41,421 bases of DNA from BTRF01 sp036986255. Its GTDB lineage: Bacteria; Patescibacteriota; WWE3; 9FT-COMBO-53-11. Shown piece by piece: positions 1-10,484 of this stretch. Made by a program: the position numbers and the translations under genes. The first letter of the stretch is position 1. Every line of letters starts with the position of its first letter. Under the pieces are notes generated by a model. It was not told the origin of the DNA. It searched no databases and saw nothing but the letters and a program-made list of their open reading frames with translations. The DNA lies in the NCBI GenBank assembly GCA_036986255.1, contig BTRF01000001.1, forward strand, positions 1 to 41,421, given 5' to 3'.

Positions 1-3000
1 ACCCTCTCCATCAACACGGCTACCAACCGTCCCGTCATCTTCGGGGCCGGGCTGGTCACGGCGAACAACTTTACTTCTTCGGGGGCGGTGATCACGGGGG
101 GATCGATTGATGGCACTCCCATCGGCGCGGGCACGCCCTCTTCAGGGGCTTTTACGACTTTATCGGCCAACTCGGATGTGGACTTTCTCTTCGCCGGGGC
201 GGAGAACTTAGGAACCTCCGGAACCGTGTCGGGCACCGCGGGGGTGGATCTGATCTCGGCTTCGCTGACCAACGACACTACCAGCGGGAACCAGCGTCTG
301 CTGGTCCTCACCAACACGGGAACGGGGGTCACCGAGAACGGACTTCTCATCTCCAACACGGGAACGGGGACGACGGCGATGGAGATCTCGGGAACTTGGG
401 GAACGGGGATCCTGACCAATAATAACTCCATCAATGCGGGAACCGGTTCGATCACTTCCGGTGCTATTACTGCATCAGGGGCTTTGGCCGTAACCTCCGG
501 CGGGGCTTCCGTCACCGGGGACTTCTCGCTGGACGGGGATCTCTCCTTCACCGGCCCCCAGCAGATCACCTCTTCTACGGGGGACTTGACGGTGGACACG
601 GCCGGGAGCTTAATAATTGCGGATGCGGTGGATCTTAATAATATTTTAGACATCGATGCGGCTTCGGCTTTAGCTTTAACCGTGGGAGATGGAACTTCCG
701 ATACGCTAGTGGTGGATACCGTTGCCGATTCACTCACCGTGACCGGCGGGCTGTCCCAATTGGGCGGGGCGGCGACATCCTTTTCCGGGAATGTTACGCT
801 GGGAGATACCTCCGGAGACATGATCACCTTTTACGGCCTCCAGAACTCCAACCTGGTTCCCGCTATTCACAACTCTTACGATCTGGGCTCCCCTTCCAAC
901 AAATACGCCAACATCTACGCCGTCAATTTGATAGTGGAGTCCACTTCCGCCGAGGGGACTACGGCCAACTCCTTCATCATCAACTCCGACAATGCGACCG
1001 CCGATTTGGAGGATTCCAATCTGGAGTTCGAACGCGGAACCGAAGTTCCCAATGCGATCATCAGGTGGGACTCCGCCGGCGACGAGTTTGACTTTAACTT
1101 TCCGGCCAACATTACCTCGGCCGCTGCCCAGCTGAAGCTCTCCTTCGACGCTTCCAACTACATGACTGCAGGGGTGGCCTCGGACGGGACCGTCACCCTA
1201 AATGCGGCCGGGACGGGGGCGGGCTTCTCCTTCTCGGACGCCGTCACCGTTTCCGCCGGCAACCTGACCGTTTCGACGGGCGCTTTAACGGTTTCCGCCG
1301 GCGGGGCTTCCATCACCGGCGGGCTGTCAACAGACTCTTTAACGGTCTCGGGGACTTCCACTTTCAACGGAATCTCCACCTTCAACACCGACGCCGATTT
1401 CACTTTGGCTGAAACGGAGAACCTCAGCATCTCCAACACCGCCACCGGCACCACGGGAGTGGACCTGATCTCGGCTTCCCTGACCAACAACACCACTTCG
1501 GGCACCCAGCGGGGCTTGGCCCTCACCTTTAACGGTTCGGGAGTGACGGATGTGGGTATGATCCTAACCTACGCCGGGGGCGGTTCGGCCACCACTGCTC
1601 TGGAGATCGCGGGAACTTGGGGAACGGGGATCCTAACCAATGACAACTCCATCAATGCGGGAACGGGTTCAATCACGGGAGGGACGGGGACTTTCTCGGA
1701 GCTCAACCTCACGGGCCCGCTGACGATCACCTCCTCTACCACTCCCCAGATTTCGGTCCGCTTTGATGCCTCCAACCGCTGGGATGCCAGCGTTTCGGCG
1801 GCCGGAGCGGTGGCCTTTGACGCCTTCGGCGCCTCGGCCGGCTTTAGCTTCTCGGACAGCTTGACGGCTGCGGCCGGAGCGACCGTGGGAGACCGTGCCG
1901 GAACGGACACATTCGTGATGGACGCCTTGGGAACTGCCGACGGCACGTTCACCACCTACGACTCCAACCTTCTCCAATTCACGGCCAGCTACTGGGATGG
2001 GTTTGCCGCTCAGGATATTACCGCAGGCATCTTCCTGGACGCCGTCTCCACCGCGCCGGAATACGGCTTGGCTCTTCAGACTGCCGGGTCGACCCGCATA
2101 TTCGTGGACGAGGGCGGTTTTGTGGGTATTGGGGACTCGTCCCCGGCAGCCCATTTGGTAGTAGGGTCCGACGCCGGAGCCAACTACGCCAACGGGGTGG
2201 GAGATGTCTATGTTCAAAACGACTTGGAGGCGGATGGGACGATTTACGCCGGGACGATTATCCTTCCCAGCTTTACTCCCGGGTCGGTGATCTTTGCCGG
2301 AGCCGGCGGTACGCTAGCGCAAGATAATATCAACTTCTTTTGGGACGATACCGCTAAGGAGATTGGGATTGGGACGAATACTCCCGGCTACAAGTTGGAG
2401 GTGGTTGGGGATGCGCGGGTAACGACCAATCTCAGCTTTGGCACGGTCGGGGCTTATCTGGCCGGCGGCAGTCAAGGGGGAAGCATTGAGCTGGGGCCCG
2501 CCAACAGCGGAGCCGGGGAGACGCCTTTCATTGATCTCCACTACGGGGTTGGGACGGCTCAGGACTACAACTACCGCGTGGTCAACTCCGGCAACAATAT
2601 TCTGGAGTTTAAAGAATCCACTGGAGGGACTACGATGGTGATTAACGCCGGCCAAGTGGGGATTGGAATAGGGAGCGTTCCGGAGCAGAGGCTCCATGTC
2701 GGCGGGAATATCGCCGTGACCAATAATCAGGCCTTTATGGCCCGGAACGTCGGGGATACGGCCTACTACGAGCTGGCCAAGCTGGACAACACCGATCTGG
2801 CCCGCTACGGCAACTCAACTTTAAACATTGACATCACTCTCGGCGAGGTTGGGATTGGCATTACCAACCCGACCGGCAAGCTTCAGGTGGTTGGGGGTGA
2901 GGTTCGCATTGGAAACGCCGGAACGGTTGATTACGCCGCGGGGGACGGCGACCTCTATGTGGAAGATGTTTTGGAGGTGGATGGCGCATCATACCTTTCG

Positions 3001-6000
3001 GGTGTGACGGCAGGAGCGACCTCCCTCTCTGGCAACCTTACCCTTCTTAAGACCAACACGGCCACCTCCATCACCCAATACCCCTCCTATGACGCTATCT
3101 TCCAGGGCTCGGGCTGGGACACCACTCTGGTTGCTCCCGCCGATCTCACAGGGAGGTTGAGGGTAATCGCCGGATCGGGAGCGACCGGATCAATTCCCTA
3201 CCGCCTCGGAATTTTTGACAACACCCCCGCCGAGTTTGTTACCTTCGATCTCCTCAACCAAAGGGTGGGGATTGGGGCGGCGAGTCCAGGAGCGAAGCTG
3301 GATGTTCGGGGCGGGGCTGTCTTCAATGAAGACGCCGCTAATGAAGATTTCCGCGTGGAGGCAGTCAGCAACCCCTACGCTCTTTGGGTGGACGCCGATT
3401 ACAACACCAACCGTGGTGCTATCTTCCACAACCAATGGACCTCGACAACCGGACAGGTTGAACTCTCTACCTCTGGGTCCCTTTACGGGCAGGTGTATCT
3501 AAGATCGGGCTTTAACGCCGGATCCAGAAGAGCGTTTTTACGAGCCGCAGCGGCTGGCCAAATTTCTCTTAGCTTGGGGGATGGGTTAATCGGCGGGGAC
3601 TTTGTCCAGTATAGAACTGATGCCGGTGCTCAACAAGTTTATTTTGATTCCGACGCCGCCGAAAGCGTCGTGGGGCATACTTTTTACGCCCGACTGCAAG
3701 TAGGTTCAACTGCTCCTATTATCCTTCAAGGCGATAACGCCACTATTGCGTCCACAGTTGGGAATTTGACGCTTGATCCTATCGGCAGTCTGGTTATCAA
3801 CTCAGGCACAATTGACCTCTCGGGCCAGACCGTAGATGTGACCCTGAATAATGCTGTCGACGCGTTGAATTTCGACAGCAACACCCTGAGCATAGATGCA
3901 TTAAACGACAGCGTCGGCATCGGGACAACTAGTCCCTCTCAAAAACTAGTAGTTAAGGGTAGCGCTAGCGGTGACACTGGAATATTCCGGCTAGAGAACG
4001 ACAATACAGCAGATGGTTACAACATCTTCAGAAAGGATAGTACGGGGTTTCTGCACTTCGTTGGAAACCAGGCAACATACAGCGGCTACCGTTTCTTTGT
4101 GAATGACGCTACTGAAGTTTTGACAATATTAAATAATGGCAACGTCGGCATCGGGACTACAGCGCCTGGGTACAAGTTACATGTAAATTCTAGTTCTGCT
4201 GCAAATCCACTTTATGTTAGTTCCGGTGTATATAACAATGTCGCGGCTTTTATAAGCACAGATGATGGTGCGGTATTAACTTTGTCAGATAATGATACGA
4301 ACTCGTATATAAACGCACAAAATGGATACACATCCATAGGCGGCGCAAATAATCTGAATGCTACTAACTTGAATATTAACAATACATCTGGCAACGTCGG
4401 GATTGGGACGACGGCGCCGAGAGGTAAGCTAGATGTTGTTACCTCAACCACAAACGGGAATAATGTCTCAAGCTATTTTGGTCCGAACTACAGCTTAACC
4501 TTAGCAGGAAGACAAGATAATGATGCCGCAGCCTCAATACTCCAGAATGCTTTCGCAGAATATAATACGACAGGAGCAGCTACTTATAAATGGATAACCA
4601 CTCACGCTTCATTTGGAAGTAGAGGAATAGAATTCGGCTATGGAGCCACCAATGGTATAAAATTTTACGCCGATTCAGCAGCCACAACTGCCAATACAGC
4701 TTTTACTCCCACAGAAAGAATGAGAATAACAAACGCGGGCAACGTTGGGATCGGGACGACGAGTCCAGGTGGCACCTTAGATGTTCGTGGAGATGCATAT
4801 TTTACATCTGATTCATCCGTAGCTATAACTGCTAATGCAAGAATGTCTGCCAATGCAGGAACAAATGATAATTTGGTATTAAATGGAAAAGGGACTGGCG
4901 GAATATATTTGAATTGGGACAAAGGAACCGGTGGTGTGCATGTAGGAGCTGGTAGTACATCTGAAATATTTACAATCTTAAATTCCGGCAACGTTGGGAT
5001 CGGGACGACGAATCCAGGAACAAAGCTTGAAGTTAATGGCGAAGTTACACTCCCCTCTATCAAAGCCAGCACTAGTTTATACAATGGTACTGATATTAAC
5101 GACGCAGTTGCTCATAAAGTTTTTTTCAAAATTCCTCCTGGATCTGGTGTACCGCAATACTACAAGATTGCTAGAATTAAACTTCTAGGTACTTATGCAC
5201 AAAGTCTATTAACCGGTTGGATAAATTCCAGTGGTACTGCTCAGGTGGGTTATGAAAAAACCGCCTATTTTACCATAAAAGCTTACACTCAAGGTACGGA
5301 AACGACAAGTTTTTTAAACTACTCTAAACAAGGCGAAAATACTTCCAATATTATGGTTTATAAAATAGACGACGGGGACGGTTCCGGTCATGATTATTAT
5401 GATGTTTATGTCAATACTTATTGGTATAGCAATGCTGTTGGTGAAATAACTATTATTGGAAAACAGTATGGTAACTCCGCTGTTACGGTCTGGCAAACCG
5501 GATTGGATAGTGGCTCCTCCCCCCCTAGCTCCGGTACTCTGCAAGTTGCTAATGCAAATTATAATTTCGATACTACAGGCAACGTCGGCATCGGGACGAC
5601 GGCGCCGGGGGCAAAATTAGATGTTGCTGGCGGGGCAATAAGAACAGATAATCAGCTTATCTCCACGGTGGTCACAGGGACCGCCCCGCTGTCCGTCGCC
5701 TCTACCACTTTAGTTACCAATCTTAATGCTGATCTTTTGGATGGATACAGTTGGGGCAACGTACCGGACGGGACCGATATTTGGGTCAACGAATCTGGAG
5801 ATACAATGACAGGAACGCTTACCAGCTCTGTCGGGACTGGATCAAACCGTTTTGATTGGACTGGCGGAGCGATGAGAAGAATGACAGATCAGGGCGGGTT
5901 CTCTTTGTATTCTGATAGTTCGGTTTTGTTCCATGCTGGTGATAATGGAGTTACTTTAATATCCGATTTAGGAATTACCAACGCAACTACAACTGAAATT

Positions 6001-9000
6001 CTGTACCTAACAGCGGATAACGCTGTTAAGATAATTACTAACAGGCAGACTGATTATGCGTCATCTAAAACTTTTACATTTGCCACTAGCGGTGATTTAA
6101 CTATTCCTGGCGACCTGACGGTGAGCGGAGGGGATGTCACCGGAATTGGCGGGGCGGCAATTGATCTTGGTGAAACTGCTTCTGGAGATATTTACATGAC
6201 TGGGGATGTTGACATTGCTGGCCACCTGGCGGTTGGGGCAAATGGGGTAATAGGTACTAACAACCTCATTGACATCGACGAAACCATGTCTACCAATGCA
6301 AACACTATGGGCATACGCCTTGAACCAACATTCAACTATACAGCTACGGCAAATAGGACCAACTATGGATTATTGGCTCTTGCCCAAGCAAACACCGTCA
6401 ACGAAAGCACATTCAACGTTGATGTCAGAGGAATTCAGGGTGAAGTATCGGTAGACGGTACCTCAACCCTCAATGATGCCTGGGGAGGATTTTTCCTTGT
6501 TGACCAAAACAGCACCACCGGCCAAATTGACACGGCCCAGGCAGTCAGAACCGACCTTCAAGTGGCTTTATCAACAACAATAACTAATGGCTATGGAATT
6601 TATACTAATTTAACTAACTCCGGCACAATCACCAACTATTATGGCCTTAGAATTGCTGATGTGATCGAAGGTACTCAAACCAATGCTTACGCCATTTACA
6701 TAGACGAGGGTGATGTTATTTTGGATGGGGATGGAAATGGTATTGCCGGAGGAACCAACGCTGGTTCGGATCTCTTTTTCGGAGAAGGACGTGACGCCGC
6801 TATTTGGTACGATGGGGCAGATTTAAATATCGATCCTCAAATCGTCGGCACAGGAGATCTAGTAGTACCAAACGGCAACGTCGGGATTGGGACGACTTCG
6901 CCTGGGTATAAGCTAGAAGTTGAAGGAACTGCAAATATTGATGCAGGCGCGTATGAATTAGATGTTTTAAATACAGGTCTTGGTGTAACCTCATCTGGTG
7001 TATATGGCGGAGATGATGGAACTAAAAAAGCAGTTTATCATTTTGGTGGAGCTGGTGCGGATCTAAGAGTCGGTCCTTCCTATGTTTCGGACAGGGACTA
7101 TATTGAACTTCAAGCTGGAGGAACTGTTTCTTCTGTGGTTACTGTAAATGAGAGATTAGACATATCTAACTCAGGAGGTGATATTACATTGAGTCCATCA
7201 GGCAACGTCGGCATCGGGACGACGACACCAGGAACGAAGCTGGATGTTGCTGGTGGACCGATAAGGACCGACAACCAGCTTATCTCCACGGTGGTCACGG
7301 GGACCGCCCCGCTGTCCGTCGCCTCTACCACGTTAGTTACCAACCTCAATGCGGATTTGTTGGACGGTAGACACGGCTCTGGGTTTTTATATTACAGTAC
7401 GGGAGGTTCACTTGATGTAAATAGCACACCAGGGTACTCACAGCTTTATGTCGGTTCATCTGGTACTTGGACTAATAGGGGGCCAACGGGAAACAATGCT
7501 AGTGCGCTGTTTAGCCTAAATACCCATCCTGGTGACTATTACAGCCAGATATGGTTTGATACTGCCGGAGATACCTTATACCACCGCTCAAAAAATGCAG
7601 GGGCTTGGCGAGGCTGGAATGAAATTTGGACTTCTGGCAACGACGGCTCGGGTTCGGGCCTGGATGCGGATTTGTTGGATGGATGGAACTTGGCCACAGC
7701 CTCCACAGGAAATACTGTAGTTGGCAGAAACGGATCTGGAGATATTAATGCTCGACTTTTTAGATCAGAATACGACACCACCAATGCCACCATTAATTAC
7801 ATTATGACCCAGATTGACACCGTTTCTAATAACTATATTCGTCCATCAACCCCAGCTCAGTTAGTAACAGGACTTGGATTAGAAGCCGGCGGCAGCAGAG
7901 ATATTTGGGTAGAAAAAGCCGGGGATACGATGAGTGGGGCGCTCTCTTTCGGCAGTAGCATGCTTAATGAACTGACTCCAAGATTTATCGTCTATGATGA
8001 TAGCTTCAACGCCAGTTACATGACATACGGCGTCGACGCTGTCACAAGATATAAAGCTACTAGTAATTTTATGTGGAAATCTGTACCTACAGGGGCAACG
8101 CGACTATCTGCTGCCGGTACGCAGACTATGGTCTTGGACACGGCAGGCAATCTGACGGTGGGTGGCAATCTGACAGTGAGTGGGAGAAACATCTATCTTG
8201 GGTCGCAAAGACTTTATGGGGATAACAACGCTTACCTCAATTGGTACGGCAATCATAGTACTACTACTGGTATGCAATTCCGCGACCTGGAAGGCTCTCT
8301 TTATGGATATGTTTATGGTGATGGTAATGGTGCTAACTTCGGTCTGCTGAACTCCGCCGGAGGCTGGCGGGTGAGGGTTGATGCCTCAAATGTAGAGCTA
8401 TACGGCGGAGTCTACATGGGCACTGCATACGCCAGCATCCTCTACGACCGCAACAACACTGGCTACTATGTGGACCCAGCCTCTGGACTCTCAGCCAACT
8501 TCGCCGGCTACATCGACGCTACTTACTTCAGGGATGAAAACAACACCGGCTACTATGTGGATCCGGCGAGTACGAGCAATCTTAATGCGGCAAATTTTGC
8601 CGGCACAGTTGCCGCCAACAACGGTATCAGTGTTGATGGTAGTACTGTTATTGACAACGGCGCCGGCTGGCACCGATCCTATAATGCTACTGGCTGGTAC
8701 AACGGGACGTACGGTGGCGGTGTCTGGATGGATCAATCTACCTATGTACGAGTCTATGGTGGTAAAGGCTTCACCGTTCCGGGCAGCGTCGGCATAGGGA
8801 CGACGAGTCCGGCTACGAATTTAGCTCTTGGTGACTCTTCAAGTACGGTTGCCAGTAGATCAATTCGTCTTTATGGGTATGCCGCCGCCGCTACTGGTTA
8901 CTTTGAAATCTCAGCGAGCGGCAACTGGGCACAGCTTTACAATTCGAGAGGGAATGTTGCCTTTAAGATGGGTACCGATAACCAGTATCAATTTCTTAAT

Positions 9001-10476
9001 AGCGCCGGAACTGTAAATACTGTTATACAAGCTTCTGATGGCAGCGTCGGCATTGGGACTGGGACAGCGATACCAAATGACAAACTTGAGGTTAACGGAA
9101 GAATACGTATGTCTGATAGTTATGGCAACACGATCTTTGGCAGCGGGCCAGTCTGTGCAGATGATGTCTACATCCGGGTCCAAACGACAACCAACACGGG
9201 CTATGGTGCCTGTACGGGGTACTATTACCGAAGCTGGGCAGTCGGCGCTCTGTACGCAGCAGGAGCAGTAAGATTTTCTGATATTGCTGAAGTGATGGAA
9301 GTAAACCCCAGTGAAAATATTCAAAGCGGAGATGTCGTATCCAGTGACCCAGTTGGTAATGTGACTAGCAATGTCTTAAGCAAAAGTCGTAGAGCCTATG
9401 ATCCTCAGGTTGTTGGGGTAGTCTCTAGCCCTAAAACGGCAAACATGATCCTTGGTATTTCAGGTGCACAACCTGAAGATGTCTGGGAGACATCGGATAA
9501 AAAACCAATATCTCTTGCGGGGAAAGTCTTAGTCAACGTCACGCTTAGTAATGGATTTATACGTAAAGGTGATCTTATTACTACAAATGATATACCTGGC
9601 CTGGCGATGAAAGCAACAAAAGCCGGTTATATCATCGGAAAAGCATTAGAAAATTACGATCCGTCCCTTCATGATGGACAACTCCTCATCTTCATTGATC
9701 TCTCCTGGTATGACCCTGCTGTTTATCTGACCGATACCGGAGAGCTTAATATTGAAAAAGTGCCCGGAACTGATGCTTTTGCCGTCCGAGACACTCAGGA
9801 AGACAGCATTGTCGAGCGGATTGGAGTGTTTGCCGAAACAGTGGTGGGGAGCATCAAGGCGGGCTCGATTGATGTGGAGGAACTGAAGCTCAGCAGCCAA
9901 ACCATTGATGAATACTTGAAGGGATACACCGACCAAGTCGACTCCTCCATGACGGAGCTTGCCCAGCTCAAAGACCGTCTGGATAGCTTGGAGATCGAGG
10001 TATCGATTCTGAAGTCCTCCGGAGTGGAGGCCCCGGCGGGCGTCCTGCCTGCGGAGGGCGTGTTTGAAAAGATCACGGCTACGATTCTGGCTACTTTCAA
10101 GAAGCTCGTGGCCGAAACGGCCGAGATCGCTGAGGCGGTGGTTGAGAATCTAACCGCGGTGTTTATCAAGGCCGAGAAGGTGGAAGCGGAGAAGATCACC
10201 GTGGATGAGGTGGCGGTAACCGATAAAACCTCCGGGCAGGCGGTCGTGCTGGCCGGTGAGGCCGAAATCCTAATTACTAACCCACTAATTACTAGTACCT
10301 CCAAAATCTTCATCACCTTCAAGGATTCCTACGCTCCCGCCGTTCAGTACTGGGTGTCCGAGACGGTCATTGAGGATGATCCCGAAACGGAGGAGATCGA
10401 GGTTCCCGGCTTCACGATCACTCTGGACGCCCCCGTGGACGCCGACGCCCGCTTCGACTACTGGATTGTGAATTGA
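1..10476 (+). CDS. Giant VGIGT-repeat fibre-like surface protein, 5' end outside window
   Basis: The reading frame is open from base 1 to the TGA at 10474-10476, so the true start lies upstream and at least 3491 residues are present. The N-terminal third is made of Thr/Ser/Gly-rich repeats that look like a beta-helix or beta-solenoid. From about 2122 the motif VGIGTT-PG-KL-V recurs about 15 times, separated by unlike segments, together with NLNADLLDG repeats (5719, 7340, 7665) and NNTGYYVDPAS repeats (8454, 8541). Around 9275-9780 is a module beginning FSDIAEV that resembles the C-terminal autoproteolytic or chaperone modules of phage tail fibres. A coiled-coil stretch (9810-10010) and a final beta-rich domain follow. 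Function is inferred: a very long surface fibre or adhesin, perhaps for host contact. A smaller paralogue lies at 29840. Base composition changes sharply inside the gene. Confidence 0.85.
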   Translation, partial: TLSINTATNRPVIFGAGLVTANNFTSSGAVITGGSIDGTPIGAGTPSSGAFTTLSANSDVDFLFAGAENLGTSGTVSGTAGVDLISASLTNDTTSGNQRLLVLTNTGTGVTENGLLISNTGTGTTAMEISGTWGTGILTNNNSINAGTGSITSGAITASGALAVTSGGASVTGDFSLDGDLSFTGPQQITSSTGDLTVDTAGSLIIADAVDLNNILDIDAASALALTVGDGTSDTLVVDTVADSLTVTGGLSQLGGAATSFSGNVTLGDTSGDMITFYGLQNSNLVPAIHNSYDLGSPSNKYANIYAVNLIVESTSAEGTTANSFIINSDNATADLEDSNLEFERGTEVPNAIIRWDSAGDEFDFNFPANITSAAAQLKLSFDASNYMTAGVASDGTVTLNAAGTGAGFSFSDAVTVSAGNLTVSTGALTVSAGGASITGGLSTDSLTVSGTSTFNGISTFNTDADFTLAETENLSISNTATGTTGVDLISASLTNNTTSGTQRGLALTFNGSGVTDVGMILTYAGGGSATTALEIAGTWGTGILTNDNSINAGTGSITGGTGTFSELNLTGPLTITSSTTPQISVRFDASNRWDASVSAAGAVAFDAFGASAGFSFSDSLTAAAGATVGDRAGTDTFVMDALGTADGTFTTYDSNLLQFTASYWDGFAAQDITAGIFLDAVSTAPEYGLALQTAGSTRIFVDEGGFVGIGDSSPAAHLVVGSDAGANYANGVGDVYVQNDLEADGTIYAGTIILPSFTPGSVIFAGAGGTLAQDNINFFWDDTAKEIGIGTNTPGYKLEVVGDARVTTNLSFGTVGAYLAGGSQGGSIELGPANSGAGETPFIDLHYGVGTAQDYNYRVVNSGNNILEFKESTGGTTMVINAGQVGIGIGSVPEQRLHVGGNIAVTNNQAFMARNVGDTAYYELAKLDNTDLARYGNSTLNIDITLGEVGIGITNPTGKLQVVGGEVRIGNAGTVDYAAGDGDLYVEDVLEVDGASYLSGVTAGATSLSGNLTLLKTNTATSITQYPSYDAIFQGSGWDTTLVAPADLTGRLRVIAGSGATGSIPYRLGIFDNTPAEFVTFDLLNQRVGIGAASPGAKLDVRGGAVFNEDAANEDFRVEAVSNPYALWVDADYNTNRGAIFHNQWTSTTGQVELSTSGSLYGQVYLRSGFNAGSRRAFLRAAAAGQISLSLGDGLIGGDFVQYRTDAGAQQVYFDSDAAESVVGHTFYARLQVGSTAPIILQGDNATIASTVGNLTLDPIGSLVINSGTIDLSGQTVDVTLNNAVDALNFDSNTLSIDALNDSVGIGTTSPSQKLVVKGSASGDTGIFRLENDNTADGYNIFRKDSTGFLHFVGNQATYSGYRFFVNDATEVLTILNNGNVGIGTTAPGYKLHVNSSSAANPLYVSSGVYNNVAAFISTDDGAVLTLSDNDTNSYINAQNGYTSIGGANNLNATNLNINNTSGNVGIGTTAPRGKLDVVTSTTNGNNVSSYFGPNYSLTLAGRQDNDAAASILQNAFAEYNTTGAATYKWITTHASFGSRGIEFGYGATNGIKFYADSAATTANTAFTPTERMRITNAGNVGIGTTSPGGTLDVRGDAYFTSDSSVAITANARMSANAGTNDNLVLNGKGTGGIYLNWDKGTGGVHVGAGSTSEIFTILNSGNVGIGTTNPGTKLEVNGEVTLPSIKASTSLYNGTDINDAVAHKVFFKIPPGSGVPQYYKIARIKLLGTYAQSLLTGWINSSGTAQVGYEKTAYFTIKAYTQGTETTSFLNYSKQGENTSNIMVYKIDDGDGSGHDYYDVYVNTYWYSNAVGEITIIGKQYGNSAVTVWQTGLDSGSSPPSSGTLQVANANYNFDTTGNVGIGTTAPGAKLDVAGGAIRTDNQLISTVVTGTAPLSVASTTLVTNLNADLLDGYSWGNVPDGTDIWVNESGDTMTGTLTSSVGTGSNRFDWTGGAMRRMTDQGGFSLYSDSSVLFHAGDNGVTLISDLGITNATTTEILYLTADNAVKIITNRQTDYASSKTFTFATSGDLTIPGDLTVSGGDVTGIGGAAIDLGETASGDIYMTGDVDIAGHLAVGANGVIGTNNLIDIDETMSTNANTMGIRLEPTFNYTATANRTNYGLLALAQANTVNESTFNVDVRGIQGEVSVDGTSTLNDAWGGFFLVDQNSTTGQIDTAQAVRTDLQVALSTTITNGYGIYTNLTNSGTITNYYGLRIADVIEGTQTNAYAIYIDEGDVILDGDGNGIAGGTNAGSDLFFGEGRDAAIWYDGADLNIDPQIVGTGDLVVPNGNVGIGTTSPGYKLEVEGTANIDAGAYELDVLNTGLGVTSSGVYGGDDGTKKAVYHFGGAGADLRVGPSYVSDRDYIELQAGGTVSSVVTVNERLDISNSGGDITLSPSGNVGIGTTTPGTKLDVAGGPIRTDNQLISTVVTGTAPLSVASTTLVTNLNADLLDGRHGSGFLYYSTGGSLDVNSTPGYSQLYVGSSGTWTNRGPTGNNASALFSLNTHPGDYYSQIWFDTAGDTLYHRSKNAGAWRGWNEIWTSGNDGSGSGLDADLLDGWNLATASTGNTVVGRNGSGDINARLFRSEYDTTNATINYIMTQIDTVSNNYIRPSTPAQLVTGLGLEAGGSRDIWVEKAGDTMSGALSFGSSMLNELTPRFIVYDDSFNASYMTYGVDAVTRYKATSNFMWKSVPTGATRLSAAGTQTMVLDTAGNLTVGGNLTVSGRNIYLGSQRLYGDNNAYLNWYGNHSTTTGMQFRDLEGSLYGYVYGDGNGANFGLLNSAGGWRVRVDASNVELYGGVYMGTAYASILYDRNNTGYYVDPASGLSANFAGYIDATYFRDENNTGYYVDPASTSNLNAANFAGTVAANNGISVDGSTVIDNGAGWHRSYNATGWYNGTYGGGVWMDQSTYVRVYGGKGFTVPGSVGIGTTSPATNLALGDSSSTVASRSIRLYGYAAAATGYFEISASGNWAQLYNSRGNVAFKMGTDNQYQFLNSAGTVNTVIQASDGSVGIGTGTAIPNDKLEVNGRIRMSDSYGNTIFGSGPVCADDVYIRVQTTTNTGYGACTGYYYRSWAVGALYAAGAVRFSDIAEVMEVNPSENIQSGDVVSSDPVGNVTSNVLSKSRRAYDPQVVGVVSSPKTANMILGISGAQPEDVWETSDKKPISLAGKVLVNVTLSNGFIRKGDLITTNDIPGLAMKATKAGYIIGKALENYDPSLHDGQLLIFIDLSWYDPAVYLTDTGELNIEKVPGTDAFAVRDTQEDSIVERIGVFAETVVGSIKAGSIDVEELKLSSQTIDEYLKGYTDQVDSSMTELAQLKDRLDSLEIEVSILKSSGVEAPAGVLPAEGVFEKITATILATFKKLVAETAEIAEAVVENLTAVFIKAEKVEAEKITVDEVAVTDKTSGQAVVLAGEAEILITNPLITSTSKIFITFKDSYAPAVQYWVSETVIEDDPETEEIEVPGFTITLDAPVDADARFDYWIVN
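203..1700 (+). repeat. Long direct duplication inside the giant gene
   Basis: Two stretches, about 203-480 and 1419-1700, encode nearly the same protein segment: SLTN-TTSG-QR near the start and GTWGTGILTN near the end. At 391-455 and 1611-1675 the DNA is almost identical, which points to a fairly recent segmental duplication with a period near 1220 bp. Confidence 0.75.
2122..9070 (+). repeat. Dispersed VGIGT anchor repeats
   Basis: Copies of the VGIG motif begin near 2122, 2358, 2656, 2847, 3263, 3914, 4144, 4396, 4744, 4993, 5584, 6880, 7207, 8788 and 9046. In most copies from 4138 on, the DNA reads GGCAACGTCGGSATYGGGAC with few changes, although the sequence between copies is unrelated and richer in A/T. 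The anchors are followed by a second conserved box (KLDV/KLEV). Confidence 0.85.
5641..7365 (+). repeat. Near-identical block encoding a VVTGTAPLSVAS-type segment, two copies
   Basis: The stretches at about 5641-5735 and 7262-7356 are nearly identical in DNA and encode a NQLISTVVTGTAPLSV-type sequence followed by NLNADLLDG. Each copy directly follows a VGIGTT anchor, so anchor plus block forms a duplicated unit. Confidence 0.75.
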
Positions 10477-10484
10477 CCCACCCC

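Noticed and set aside
2122..9070. CRISPR array
   Set aside because: The repeats are in frame, imperfect, separated by spacers of very different length, and fully translated. No cas genes are present.
1158..10322. Long open frames on the opposite strand of the giant gene
   Set aside because: They mirror the codon bias of a G/C-rich repetitive gene, encode no recognisable domain and lack ribosome sites.
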